Under the pieces are notes generated by a model. That model ran no database searches and was not told where the DNA came from. It worked only from the letters and a program-made list of their open reading frames with translations. The translations under genes and the position numbers were made by a program. Source: Diaporthe sp. PMI_573 (lineage: Eukaryota > Ascomycota > Sordariomycetes > Diaporthales > Diaporthaceae). Taken from it: a stretch of 64,000 nt of DNA. This document shows, in pieces, positions 1 to 12,642 of this stretch (position 1 is the first letter of the stretch; the number at the start of each line of letters is the position of its first letter). The stretch is from positions 558,001-622,000 of the forward strand of contig JAJTUP010000020.1 of NCBI GenBank assembly GCA_021399435.1, written 5' to 3'.

Positions 1-398
1 GCAGGTTTTGAGAAACGTATCGGCCGACCTATCGGCCGACCTATCGGCGAAGTTGACGCTCTCGTTCACGTCAGTGCCGCGGCCCGGCCTAGTCCAATGA
101 CTGGTTGCCAAATAGCAATGCGCGAGTTAGCCGAGAATATCTGTAGGCATCTTAAATTCCCGCTTCCCAGCAAGTAATAGTTCCTGGGCCTTGTACGACC
201 TGGAGAAGCCTATCGCTTCCGCTCCGCCCCTCAGTCTCTGCCCCTCAATTTCTGCGTCAGCTCACCTCTCAGTTTTCTAAAACCACCCTCCTAACGAGCT
301 GTCGGCATTTTAATTGCGAGCAGTATCTATTCTCATGTTGATAAATGCCTCTGCCGTAAAGCTCCTTAACATTTATTGGTGGCTAGGCTGACTACACC
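1..398. other. Leader region before the HET gene
   Basis: No gene is recognised here. The only structure is a short tandem repeat at 19-50: the 12-base unit ATCGGCCGACCT occurs twice and then a truncated third copy begins. The rest probably contains the promoter and 5' leader of the HET gene that starts at 399. Confidence 0.5.
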
Positions 399-2311
399 AT
401 GAATATTCCCTGCGCCTGCCACGATTTCCTTCGTGCCTTGATCACCACGAGAGTGGATCGTGATAAGTGTAAAGACTTGTACATCATCGACAGGATGTGC
501 AGCCTGGACGAGCGAAGAAGTATTAAAAAGTCGGCCCAGCACTGCCAATTATGTCAAAAGATCTATAATTTTCTGCAAAATGACTACGGACCAGAATTCG
601 ACCTCCCAGACAGAGACAATCGGCATTTCTTAACGGCGTGGGTGAAATTCAGTTGCCTGAACGGTGAGGAGAACCTAGTGTCATCCATTTATCTTCGATG
701 CAGCTCTCAAACAACCTCGAACGATATGGATTTCGCGGTATGGGCGGACAAAGGTATATTATCAGCATCTTACTCACCACCTTGGGTACGATCTGACTTC
801 TAGTGGTCACAATAGAAACACCTGCCTCTACGGATTTCGTCACCTGGGCCCCAATCGTTCAAGACAGCGCCGCAGATACGACTCAGTTTGTACAAAGGTT
901 GCTTCATAACTGCCTCGATCATCACGAAGCATGCAGATTTCGTGGGCCAGTCGGGGAATCTGATCTACCATCTCGAGTTCTTTCCATCGAAGACAACACT
1001 GGGGGTGTCTCCGTCAAACTCGTCCAGAATAACGGCTTGAGTGGCAGATATTGTGCTTTGAGTCATTGTTGGGGCCCCGAAGACAAACTACCACTGAGGA
1101 CTACAAAGAAGAATCTGAACCACCACCTTGTTTCCATACCTTGGGAAAACCTACCACTCCTATTCCACGATGCCATCGCAGTGACAAGGAGTCTCGACAT
1201 CAAGTATCTATGGATTGATTCTTTATGCATTGTTCAGGATGACAAGGAGGACTGGATGAACGAGGCAAAGAAAATGTCCTTCGTTTACCGGAGAGCAACC
1301 CTTGTTATTGCGGCCATGGCCACAGACTCCACTCAACGACTTTCCAGAGCCGTGCGTGCAGATTCAGTCACTTTCCGCGTTCCGTCCTATACGCCGGAAG
1401 GATCTGCTCAGGGCAGCTACAACATTGCAGCATCTGGAGATACTTCGGAAACCATGAAGGGGCCTCTGAGAGAACGAGGTTGGGTATTTCAAGAGTTGTA
1501 CCTTGGCCGAAGGAAGATCTTCTTCACTTCAGGAGGCCTCTGCTGGAAGTGCGGTCAATGTGCAGTGAACGAACGTGGAATCGCGTCAGATCTAGGACTG
1601 TACGAAACCATGTCGTGGCTATGGTGTCTGACTGGGTACTCTGAGAAGCATTTGACATATCCCTCTGATCGTATTACCGCTCTGCTCGGGATCGTGGAAC
1701 AGATTGGAGAGTCGAGGAGTGATTCCTTCGTCACCGAATTTGGCGTTTGGGAAGATCAGCTTGTGGAGCAGCTTCTGTGGAGATCTTTAGAAATTAGAGA
1801 GGAGGACTTGCCTGAACTGCCATCATGGTCCTGGGCAGCTACCGGGGGAGCGAAGGAATGGCGGCAGCGGGATGACCTCCACGAAGCTATAGTCAACGGG
1901 GCTGCACAAACCGTGCAGCTCGCGGGTTCAGGGTCATTAGGTGGTTCAGGAGTACTAATGAGAGCAACAACGGCACCACTGCCAATGCGGCAATGTTGTA
2001 TGGAACATTACTTCGAGAGAGAGCTCGCACAAGGGACAGATTTCTCTGGTCTTGAGGGTTCCTTTCTACCGGGTTACGCTGGAGAGACTCACAACTTGTT
2101 GAGATTTCCCATCCTCAATACGACCGAGACGGGTCAGGTTCTTGGGCTAGCGTGTTTCGATCGACGGATATACCATTCGGGGTGTTTCTTCTTCATTCTG
2201 GCTTCCGCACGCAGACCGTTCGAGGATCCATGGTATTTAATGCCCCCAACCCTCTGGGTCTTTGAGCTTCATCGTTCACTTTTGGCTAATATGGTAAACA
2301 AGTCATCCTGA
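399..2311 (+). CDS. HET-domain (heterokaryon incompatibility-type) protein
   Basis: Two exons, 399-753 and 804-2311, encode about 620 residues. The 50-bp intron has a GTATAT donor and a CTAG acceptor and joins in phase 1. The HET core is clear from about residue 200: YCALSHCWG, then LWIDSLCIVQDD near residue 254, then the RRATLVIAA stretch. HET proteins act in fungal non-self recognition and can trigger cell death; that role comes from the family and is not shown here. The N-terminal part is cysteine-rich with two CxxC-like pairs, as is common upstream of HET domains. The coding frame ends at 2311. Downstream sequence to about 2540 still looks partly coding, so an extra 3' exon is possible. 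No partner gene lies beside it. Confidence 0.85.
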
Positions 2312-3485
2312 CGTTGACAACGGATCAGCTAGCGGCGAAGAAAAAGGCGTCGGAGATGGCGAAGATGGCGGGTCTGATTTCGTGCACAGAGACACGGTGA
2401 GGTCCAGGCTCCTTCATTTCGTGAATATCTGAGCGTCATGGCTAATTCAAATAGGACGAGTGTGTGGATATTTGCGAAGTCGGACGGGGCGTGGAGGTTT
2501 ACTGGGCGTTGCTTCTTTACCCTGTTGATGAGACCTTGACAAGGTTTAAAAGGGTCGGAATGGCTCTTCTATGGCCACAGGCTATCAACACAGAGGACCA
2601 CGAGTCTAAAGAGTTTGAAATTGTTTGACCTGTAACGTGGAATTTTTTCATCCGCTGCACATATGTCATTTTCTTTGTGTAATTTCCACGAATTCGCAAG
2701 CTCATAAATCTCATCGACGCACTACACTTTGGTTTTTAAAGGTACATTTGAGATTGGCTTGCGCTGTTTCGCGAGAAATGGCGAGATCCCTCGGGTGTAT
2801 TATTAAGCTAATTTCTATCGAGGTTGGGCAGCCTGTCTCGTTGGTCTCTGTGAATGGCCAAAATTCTGGTCACACGATTTTGAATCATGTTGGAATCCTT
2901 CTGGATGTCTCTCATTTACTCATTCACACGTGTCGCGTCTTCGACGTACCCATTTCGAAGTTGAACAACCCTCCTCTTTGCTGGATCAAGTCCAGCCCGA
3001 TTTGGCCAAGCTGCTTGTGTCACGTTTGTATCAACCCCAGAATGTACTGGAAATGTTTCGATGCCAGTAGCTAATCCATCTTAGGAAGCAATTCACAGAA
3101 TGTGGAACCATGGAACACCATCCTATAACCTATAACCTGGATCTTAGCGATGCAGATTTAGCCAAACTGAAACACAGAGTTAGATTCAGGACATTGATGA
3201 TAGGCGAGTCTTGACAGATAGCGCATAACAGGAGCTATGGACTATTTGTATTCTTTGAGTTCCTCTACTAAGCTGGAACGGTAATGAGTGTCCTATAAGG
3301 ACAAGGAACAACGTGTCTTATCGACGATAACAGTGAGATTCGCTATGCAAGGCTTTAAAAAGTGACTCTCTAATCTACTTCTGCAAACCAGTGTTCTGTT
3401 AGATGTTGCGTAATCATATCTGACCAAGACAGCTTGTCTTTGCACAAGGAACTGTGGAAGTAGGCAAGGATATCACTCCTTCGCT
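2312..3485. other. Intergenic, no gene recognised
   Basis: An open frame at 2625-3074 (+) has no recognisable domain and a low-complexity composition, so I do not call it. The first 200 bases may hold the 3' end of the HET gene. Confidence 0.4.
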
Positions 3486-4701
3486 TTACTCTGATGAGGC
3501 TTGGACCGGATCAGGCTGTGACTCAACCAAGGACCACAACTTATGATCAATCCATGCAGCCACCGTCCGCTCACACAAGATATCAACAGATTCCTTGGGC
3601 TGCAAGCCGTAGGGACAGATGAGCCAGATACAGTTCGCAATATACGACCTCCGAAACTCGAGCAACACCTCCTTATCCTCCACATCAAAGCGCGGGCCAC
3701 CAAACCGATGAAGCGCATCAAGATAGTGTCCGAGGATGCGTATCTCGCTTTGACGACGATCCTCAACACTAAGAGCACTACCCATGAAATACGACACATC
3801 GTGGAAGCAACTGCCGACATGAATCGCTGACCAGTCCAGCCAGTGAGGTTTGCCCTCAGCTGTCAGATAAGTATTTGCAACGTGCGTGTCGCCGTGCAAA
3901 ATTGTGCGGAATCTCGGGTTGCGCGTGGCAAAGTACTTGTCGTGGACCCGGTTGAACCGTTCGCCGTCCATGAGCTCGTCCGGGATGGTCGTGCGACCGG
4001 GGTCCCGAGTGATTGAAGACCAGTCCTTGCAGAGGAACTGCATGGATGAGTCGTAGACGTTGGTAGCATCTGGATAAACATCAGTATCTGCTAACCCGAG
4101 ACGCAGGCAATTGGTAGTGGAATGGCATGGTCGTCGAGTTTACTTACATGGATGATCCTCCACCTTGGCTCCCCAGTACTGACCGTGGAGGCCTGCCAGC
4201 TGCTCGACCCCCCTCATGACTTCTTCGACCAACCAGGCTTTCTTCGCATCCCTGAATGTGCAACCCTCAGCGTTGAGGTCATTCATGATGGTGATACCTT
4301 GACGCTCGTTCCAGTCGGCCCCCCAGCACCTAGGATAACCCACTGCAAAATATCAGGTCAGATGGTCAAAAAGCATATGACAACCGATTTTACTACTCAC
4401 TATGCTTTATGCTGGGTGCCATTCTAGTGTAGAACTCTGCTTCGCGCTGCGCGAGAAGAATTGTCCATGGCTGAGCTGCGATCATAGCCGGGTCGAAGCA
4501 TCCCTTGATGCAGATCTGAGTCGGCCTCTCAGTTCCTTTGTCATTGTCACTGTACGAAAGGGTGAAGAACAGCTTAGTTTCGGTTCCATATATGACCCTT
4601 GTCAAATCCACCTCTTTGATCTCATGCCCCAGCTTGGATCCAAGCCAGGCGGCTGTGACGTCCTCTGGAAGGGCAGGAAGCTGTTTCTGTTCCGACGACA
4701 T
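3486..4701 (-). CDS. Kinase of the aminoglycoside phosphotransferase/ecdysteroid-kinase-like fold
   Basis: Three exons, 4701-4401, 4342-4148 and 4069-3486, encode about 359 residues. Both introns have canonical donors (GTGAGT, GTAAGT) and join in phase 1. The catalytic loop reads HGDTHVANTY near residue 223, the Brenner motif of phosphotransferase-fold kinases. The following DWSA supplies the metal-binding aspartate. Such enzymes transfer phosphate from ATP to a small molecule; the substrate here cannot be told. The N-terminal exon carries the expected small lobe. There is no signal peptide, so it is probably cytosolic. It stands alone, with about 650 bases of upstream sequence to the next gene. 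A choline/ecdysteroid-kinase-like (CHK) assignment fits better than a true antibiotic-resistance enzyme. Confidence 0.8.
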
Positions 4702-5347
4702 TGCGACTGGTTTCAGGAATAGATAAGATCGTGATGGAAGAGGACAAGTTCATGGGCAGTTATATCCGGTCACACCCGTGCTTTTGATGACTGACTTGCC
4801 CCATCAGACTTTTCTAGGTGCGTAGTCAGCGTCGACGTGTACTGCTGCCAAGCTCAAATGGCGTGAGACAGGACTCGCTTATAACGGATTGTCATCCTTC
4901 GTACTAATATGGTAATCGGTCTTACCTGCGTGGCATAAGACAGAAGGATTTAAGGTGCTGATTGGAGGCAAATGGGTCTTGGTTACACGAGAAAAGTCTA
5001 GCAACTGGTTGCCGTGCCGAGAATACCACGATGATTCCCCACAGACACCCACATTTATTGATCCTCATCCTTCATTTTGTGAGACGTCAGGTGGGGCCGC
5101 TCTTCCCACACGATAGTATCTTGAGCAGGACAACGAGACAACGGAAGACTCTTTTTACCTTGTCCATAATAACAGATTGGGTTGGTTGGTCGGCTAAGCC
5201 TGGCAATGAAAGCCACAACGTTTAGCGTAATCCGGCATTTACTCACTATATATACATACATGGGACCTTTATCAATTTAATGGGCAACAAATATCTGTGA
5301 AATCGACTTCCGAGGTGAGATGTTTATCATGCATGACACGTAAGCCC
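4702..5347. other. Intergenic, promoter side of the kinase gene
   Basis: This is the upstream region of the minus-strand kinase and the 3' flank of the AtuA/CoA-transferase gene. A TATATATA-like tract lies near 5248-5256. I see no gene. Confidence 0.4.
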
Positions 5348-8300
5348 TTATCGCCATTCAGGTGAATCTGATCCCAAAGGCTTCGGCATGACATCCCACC
5401 CGACCTCGACGCCCTCAATACGTGCGCTGTGCTTGATCGCTTTCATAACGCCAAACCCGGTCTCTCTCATCTCAAAGAACTCCTCGGGGACATCTTCCGG
5501 CTTCTCATAGTCCCTGATTCCGTCAAAGCCGCTGGTGCTGGGGTACTGGCCCAGACTCCGCAAGTATTTCATGACACCAGCGAGGGAGACGTCAACCCTC
5601 CAAGCACCTCCTAGCGTCGCCCGCTTATATACGGCAGCCAACACCCCAGTGGCGAGCCAGTACCCGCCCGCATGGTCAAGCGCCTGGCACGGCGTGGGCC
5701 GCGCGGCCTCTCCCTTGCCGGCGTGCTCTGCCTCGGAGACGTTCATGCCCGAGCACGTCTGCACGAGCGAGTCGTAGCCGCGACGGTTGGACCAGGGTCC
5801 GTGGGGCCCAAAGGCTGACATGTTGGCCATGATCAGGGATGGGTTGAGCCTGAAAAGGTCGTCGGGACCCAGGCCGTACGCGGCGAGGCTGCCCGGGCGG
5901 AAACCCTGGATGAAGACGTCGGCCGTGCCGATGAGCTCGAGAAGGCGCGCCTTGTCGGAGGGTACGTGGATATCCAAGTGCACGGTGCGCTTGCCGCGTC
6001 CGAAGTCGCGGTCCATTGTCGGCAGGTCCGGCAAGCTGGGAGATGTCACCCAGATGACGTCCGCACCATAGGCGGCGAGGGTCTTGCCGCACAGGGGAGC
6101 GGCGATAACCCGGCTCATTTCCACGACGCGGAGGCCCTGCAGGGGCTTAGTGTTGCCAGCCGGCAGCCGAGGTGGCAATCCCTTGGGGCGTGCAGAGGAG
6201 ATCTGGTTAACGTCAATGGGAAAGTTGCTGATGGCCTTGGACTGCGCGAGCTTGTCCCACTGGCGGTAGGATCGTAGCGCGTACGTGGCCAGCTTGCCTT
6301 CGACCGTGGCTGTGACCTCCAGGTCAACGGCTGACCATTCAGCGAGCTTCTCGGACAGCTGTTCCCTGGTCGATCCTATGGGGAGGCCAGCCAACTCCAG
6401 GATGCCGTTTGCATGGTTAGGGAATGAATCATGCACACGGACATAACCATCTGATGTCTTGTGCAATCCTCCAATTGGGCCCCATGGCGAGGGCGTGGGC
6501 TTACCGTCGAGGATATACAATCTTTCTGACTTGAATTCGACGGTGGCGTGCTCCAGCGGGATGTCAACCCTGGGGACGGTAGAGTTTTCGTTGCGAAGGG
6601 CATGGATCTGAGCAGCTGCAAGAGCGGCCAGGGCAATGGAGCTTTGAGCTAGAAGGCCTATCTTGTAAGACGATGGCAACATTGCTTTGTTGTTGGCGGG
6701 AAGAGAAATGGCACTGAGTGACTCGACTGGAAGATCCAAGCCCTTCCAGATTTCCTCAACGATGTCTTGGGATGAGAAGGTCTCTCGTGACACGAGGCTG
6801 TCAACGCCGTTCACAAGAGGTGTTGGTTGTTTTTGCTCGGCGAGTGTCCTATTTTTCCTGTGATCGGCTGCCGGAACACGGATCCCCAGGAGCGGCGCAT
6901 GCTGCTGGGTGCCGAGGGTGTCACGCTCGCCGACGCTTCCCTGGGCCCATGGCCTCTTGATGGTGCACTTCCACGCCAATGCCGGGTCGAAGTACATATT
7001 GGTCAGGATGTCACCGTCAGTCACACAGTAGAGGCTTTTGATGGTCTCATTTGTGAAGATGTTGGCGTCCTTGACGCGCTTGTACACAGCAGGGTCATCA
7101 AACATGACATCAAATGTCAACTCAAATGGCCCTGAGTTCTTGGACCGGATGATACGCGCGACTTCATTGAGTGGTGCCTCTCCAGTGGGTACTGACTTTG
7201 TGGTCAGCTTGGCCAGCTCTCCATTTTCAATTGCCTTGTATGCTGCATCGAAACCTGGTGGCAGTGGAACTGGTGATGCTTGTATAGAGCCCGAACCAAT
7301 AGCGTGTGTCTGGATAGGGAAAATGGAGAACTCTTCGCCCTCATCTAAGTCGACCAGGTGGTATAAGCTGAACTTGAAGACAGCTCCAGCATCTTGTTCG
7401 TGGGGTGAAAGAGGACTCGCAAAGTTGCCCGTGGTCGCAACTTGGTCAGGGTAAGCGAAGTGCAGGATAGAAGCCCTCACGTTGTTAGCAATAGTGTGCG
7501 AGAGTTCTGATGTCGGCGCGATGACCTCGCCAAGGACGGCTATCTCGTGTGGAGAGGCTTGAGCCGGCTCTAGTGGGCCCATGACCCCATTCTTTCCGTA
7601 AATGTGGTATAAGAGGCGGCACTGCTCAGTCTTGTCAAGCTCCGGGAAGAGGTTTTGTGAATATTTGCGGACCCTTTCCAGAAAGTCGTCAACCTGGCTG
7701 ATGAGGATCGGGTCTCGGATGCCGCCGATAAAGATTGTACGGTGGCCAAGGTGTGTAACTCCTTCTAACTTCACCTGATACGGGGTCTTCTCAAACTTAG
7801 CACCTGAAATGCAGCATGTCTTGGGAGTGATTTGCTCGTATTTAGCGTCGTTGAGGTTGAGAACACCGCCTGGGCCGGGAAGACGGTCGGGCCTCGTCTT
7901 CTCGTACAAAGTGTGTGCTGCCACTGAGAGAGGTGTACACCGTTCCGCTGGGGACAATGGAGTCAGATCGAAGGAACCCTTACGCATGGTGGCTATCATT
8001 GACCGGCCCTTAGGCACAGCACAGATACCACCACATTCCATGATCTTGCCCATATGCCAGGCTACATCTGGGAGTACACCACGAGCGATAGAGAATGCGG
8101 CAAAAGGGGCCGGATCATACGATCTTCCACCGATGATCACATCTGGATCATCGTTCAAGGCCGCCAGGTATCTTTAGTCTTTCGTTGGTCATCCAATTCT
8201 CACACGAATACGATGCACAGATCAACAAAAGCAGAGATATGTTTACTTACGGCTCCGCACCCATTTGGGCAACAACGTCCACAGCGCCATCCACCACGCT

Positions 8301-8756
8301 CGTTTCCAACGGCTCGACTGGCCCGCATGGCCCAACCCGATTTTGTGATATTTTCGACTTGATCCATTCACGGTTCATGCCAGCCTGAATGGTTGCCACT
8401 TTAAATGAGTAGCCGTTGCGGTCAGAAATCTCCTTGACCAGGTCAAGCATCTCGGCAACATGTTTGTTGCTCCCGTCACCACCGGCGGACCCAATGAGGA
8501 CTTTGACTTTATGGTGGAAGCAAGCCGCAAGGATCGGTTCCAGGTCCCGCACGTATGACCCGCGGCCACAGGTCATCTTGCCCATGCCAAGCTTATACGG
8601 ACCGCCATCTGTGGATCCACTGTCGACGATAATAGCAGCCGGCTTGTATTTGGTTATGCCATACCAGAAATGATTAGAGTCGTAGCCGTAGCCAAGCATA
8701 GCATTCGGCGTGAGGATGGTGAACTCCTCAACGCTGTCTGGTGCGTTGGCTGCCAT
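5348..8756 (-). CDS. AtuA-like (DUF1446) domain fused to CoA-transferase family III
   Basis: Two exons, 8756-8251 and 8171-5348, encode about 1109 residues across a 79-bp intron with a GTAAGT donor. Residues 1 to about 590 match the acyclic-terpene-utilisation AtuA/DUF1446 family: PNAMLGYGY near the start, DSGSTDGGPYKLG, and GSAGGDGSN. From about residue 635 to the end the sequence is a CaiB/BaiF-type CoA-transferase: LRVVEMSRVIAAPLCGKTLA, then FGRGKRTVHLDI, then MSAFGPHGPW. A candidate catalytic aspartate lies in QALDHAGG. Class III enzymes move CoA between carboxylic acids; AtuA-like proteins are linked to branched acyl-CoA breakdown. I infer a fused enzyme for activating and processing an unusual acid. 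There is no signal peptide. It is divergent from the transporter at 10120, which supports a catabolic pair. Confidence 0.85.
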
Positions 8757-10119
8757 CTTTGCTGCGAAGCGCGAATGTGGATGCTTTTTGACTGGGATGA
8801 TGCGATTCGGAAACGGAACGTGGGGTTCGATGGCGATGGGAACCTGTCAAATGGGGACTGGCATCATTCCAAGAACGTCAGAGTAAACGGCCCAGGTGTC
8901 CGTAGTGTTCATTCAGATGAGGTAGGTAAGCATGGAAATGCTTTTGTTTTCCACGGCTATCTTTCGGTCATTCCGCGGAATTTATTGTAGTCCGATAGAC
9001 GTGCGTAGAACTGGTGCTCATCGTAGGCGGTTTGGGCGGCGTTCTGCTACGCCTTCCGAGGTACATTGACTCCGTTCGCCGGCATTCTTGTGTGTGGCGG
9101 GGTCGGTAAGAAATCCCGAATGCTGCCATGTGCGTCGGCATCTCCTCCGGATTCCTGTCCTACCCTGCCAAGCTCTCGGCATCTCGCATTGTCGACCCCT
9201 TTGCGCACTCAATAGAAACAAGGAGTGATAATGGTACCCCTGGGCCGCATTTCGGCATCCCGACTGGAACTGTAGCCTTCCGTCCGTCCGCGAGGCCAGC
9301 TAAAGAGCGGTAATACTTTCCTACCCAGATTGCATGCGCCTCAGACTACGTACATTTTCAGAAATGAGACAACTACATCTCAAATTCTGTTTTGATCATA
9401 TGCCAATAGTAATAATCAGGTTTTTGTTGTCCTGAGATGCAGCGGTCGTCACAGGTCATTATATGTGAATAATCGGATATGTTTCCGCAATCCTAGGCAA
9501 AGATTGGCTTCATATGTTGCGTCCCCCCCGTGCTGGATAAATACCGGACAGCAAGGCTTGGGTCACCTTACAGCATGACATTGCTAAATTTATTGTAGTC
9601 CCTTTGAATGCCCGCCTACGCCTCACAAATTGAACCAGTCACAGCCTTGAAGATGTATTCATGGAAGATGACATCAGTCTCCCGGGTCATTGGAGATTAG
9701 GTGGATACGACGCCCAATCACCCTGCGCGGTCTATATCTTCAAAATCTACATCGTAATGAGTTATGCTAACTATCACTTCATCTGACAACTTCCTTACGC
9801 CTGCCATTCTCACATGTCCATCTTCGGATGCTCGCCTACACCAAACCGCGCTATAACCCGCACTGCTGGGTTGACAAAGTTCCGATGCCCCGGTAACGTC
9901 GGCATCCATACCGAGACCCCTTGCGACCCCAACATTAGGCCCGGAGAGGGCCAAGAGATTTCCCCATGGGGTTCGAACCCAGGAGTCCGGTGTCACGGCT
10001 CAAGGTACACATTCCAACGATACTTTTTTCCTCATAAGTATCTTGAGTAGCACAGGCATGCTTTCAAGGCTATCCAGGCGGAACTTCTCAGTTTTCACCT
10101 GGCCCTTCATCTACTTACA
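8757..10119. promoter_or_regulatory. Divergent intergenic region between AtuA/CoA-transferase and transporter
   Basis: These 1.36 kb separate two gene starts that point away from each other, so both promoters should lie here. I find no convincing gene. A GGTTCGAACCC stretch near 9970 resembles a tRNA T-arm, but no cloverleaf can be built around it. Confidence 0.45.
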
Positions 10120-11866
10120 ATGGCGCCCCTCCACCAAGACAACAAATCCGACCAGGCTCGACAGACTGCCCACCTTGAGGAGAGCAGTGCTGAGAATGCC
10201 CACCATGGGAACGATAACGATTTTGGGGACGATCCCAAGCGCGAAGCCGAAGAATCAGGAGTGTCATACACAAAGGAAGAAGAGGGCGAGGCTCTGAAAA
10301 GACTTGACTGGAATCTCATCCCTCTGTGAGTCTACTGTTGATGATTTTGCTACAAGGCAACTCGAGCTTTACAATATGCATGGTCTATCGGCCTCTAACA
10401 GCAGCTATTCAGCCTCGGCGTATTGTACCTCGTCTCATATATCGACCGAGGCAACGTCGGCAATGCCTATACTGCCGGCATGGGCAAGGAATGGGGAATC
10501 ACTTCAGATGATTACTCTTGGATTGTCACCATTCTCTACATTGGATACATTCTATTCCACTGGGTATGTGACTCGTGACAACTTTTCAAACTGGCCCTCT
10601 AAAGGGTATTCTACTAACTACTTCCTAGTTGATTCTCGTCTGGACATTTGTCCCTTTGCCACTCTGGACCGCGATCATGGCCCTTGGATGGGGCTCAATG
10701 AGCATGCTTCAGGCAGCGACTACAAATTTCGCCGGGATTATGACGCTTCGTTTCCTCGTGGGAGCATTTGAGGCCGGGTTCGTGCCTGCTGTAGCGCTTT
10801 ATATGACGTTTTTCTACCACCGGGGCGAGATGGGCCTCCGATATGGTCTCTTTATCTCTTTCTCCCCACTTGCCAGCTGCTTTGCTTCTGCCCTCGCATA
10901 CGGTCTTGTTCATGCCAAGACGTCCATTCACAACTGGAAGCTTCTCTTCCTCGTTGGTAAGTATTGCCTAGGCTTCGTCGATAATACAGTCATTGGAAAA
11001 GACCTATCTGACAAAGATTCTTCTGGCCAGAGGGCACTCCCACAATTTTCCTCGCAGTCGTTGCCTACTTCTATTTACCTCCCTCGCCGTCCGAATGCCG
11101 CTTCCTTACCCCACGACAAAACGATATCATCAGTCAGCGCGCCTTCAGGGGCCGAGGCGAAAAACAAGATGGGAAACTCAACTTCAAGCAAGCCTTTGCG
11201 GCTTTTGGTGACTACAAGAACTACCTGCAGGCGATGATCATCTTCTGCCTCAACACAGCCTTTGGTTCCCTGCCCGCCTACCTGCCGACCATCTTGGAAG
11301 CCATGGGCTACACCTCCTTGCGCGCACAAGGCCTGTCTGCTTGCCCCTACCTGACCGCCTACGTGGTGTGCGTGACAGCCAGCTTCATCTCGGACCGATT
11401 TAGGAGGCGCGGAATATTCGTCGTGTTCTTCTGCTGCGCGGGCGCCACCGGCTACGTCATCCTGGCGACCGTCCACGCCACCGGCGCCCGCTACTTCGCG
11501 ACGTTCCTGGTTTGCGCTGGCGTTTTCCCCGCGGTAGCTCTCACCTTCACGTGGGTGACGGACAACCAGGGCTCGGCCTCTAAGCGAGGTGCCGGCCTCG
11601 CCATCTTCGGCATGGTCGGGCAATGCGGGCCGATCCTCGGCGCGCGCCTGTTCCCCAAGACGGACCAGCCCTGGTACTCCAAGGGCATGTGGATTTGCGC
11701 CGGAATCCTGTTTGCCGCTGCCGGTCTGGCATCCATACTCAGCCTGTCATTGAGGTACCAGAACAAGAAGCGGGACGAGAAGTTTGGCAAGAGTGACTTG
11801 GACTACGTTCCTCCCGAGGTGTCGGACAAGGGTGATGACCATCCGTTATATCGCTACGTCCTCTGA
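10120..11866 (+). CDS. MFS transporter, anion:cation symporter (allantoate/pantothenate permease-like)
   Basis: Four exons, 10120-10325, 10413-10563, 10629-10956 and 11031-11866, encode about 506 residues. All introns are GT-AG and in frame. After a polar N-terminal tail of about 65 residues the first membrane segment runs into YIDRGNVGNAY, a hallmark of fungal Dal5-like members of the anion:cation symporter family. LRFLVGAFEAGFVPA and the cytoplasmic-loop pattern SDRFRRRG fit the same family. About 12 membrane segments are expected. These carriers import organic acids and vitamins across the plasma membrane with protons. The divergent neighbour is a CoA-transferase fusion, so uptake of an acid substrate is a reasonable inference. 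The substrate cannot be read from sequence. Confidence 0.88.
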
Positions 11867-12642
11867 ATTCGACAATATTGTATGAGAGAACTCTCTGGAC
11901 TTGAGCGAATACTATCTCTGCTTGTAACTAGCACTCACGGTGGGCTTTCCCTTGCTTGTTAAGCATTATCAATATGAAGACCCTACGATTTTTGTTAGGC
12001 GACTTGGGAGCGTGCAGTCGGTGTACACCCCTCCTGGCAGACTTTAGGTTGTCGACGAGATACGATTGCGATTGGCGCCATGGATTGTACGAGCTTACTT
12101 CATGGCAATCATGAACGCGACTCTGAAATGGCTCTTACCCGGCCAGCGGAATTTGTCAATGCAGACAGACCAGGCTCAATGGACCGAGCCATGCCAATGA
12201 TCAAAAGTTGTTGTGTCAAGCTCAAGAGATGCGGCAATCGTGTTCGGCTAGTTACACGCGATGTGTTTGGGAAGTTTGCCAGGTACACAGGCTTTCTGCT
12301 CTTTGTTACATCTCTGAAGATATAGTTGTTAATGAACAAGCACGTTAAAAGTAGAACGGGACCGCCTACATACTTCTTAAGAAGCGTACCTACGAGGATT
12401 AAAAACGAAACCACCTTAAAAGTAGAACGCCCAAGATTCCATCGATTGTGTTGAATTGCGGTGTTATAGTGGCTCGACTAGGAGAACTCCCTATTCCTTA
12501 GGCGTGCTAAGTATTTAACATTGCCTGCCAAAGAAAGTATGAGATCATGGTGTAATCTCTCTTAGCTACTCTGTTGCTATCATTTCAGGTTTATTAGGAA
12601 CTCATAGTGTTGACCAATTCTGGCTGTCTGCATTCGTCGGCC
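11867..12642. other. Convergent intergenic region
   Basis: This is 3' flank of both the transporter and P450-A. A 14-base direct repeat, TTAAAAGTAGAACG, occurs at 12345-12358 and 12416-12429. I see no gene. Confidence 0.45.

Noticed and set aside
2625..3074. 149-codon plus-strand frame
   Set aside because: No domain, no splice context and no coding-like composition.
9955..10000. tRNA-like T-arm GGTTCGAACCC
   Set aside because: No acceptor, D or anticodon stem can be formed around it on either strand.
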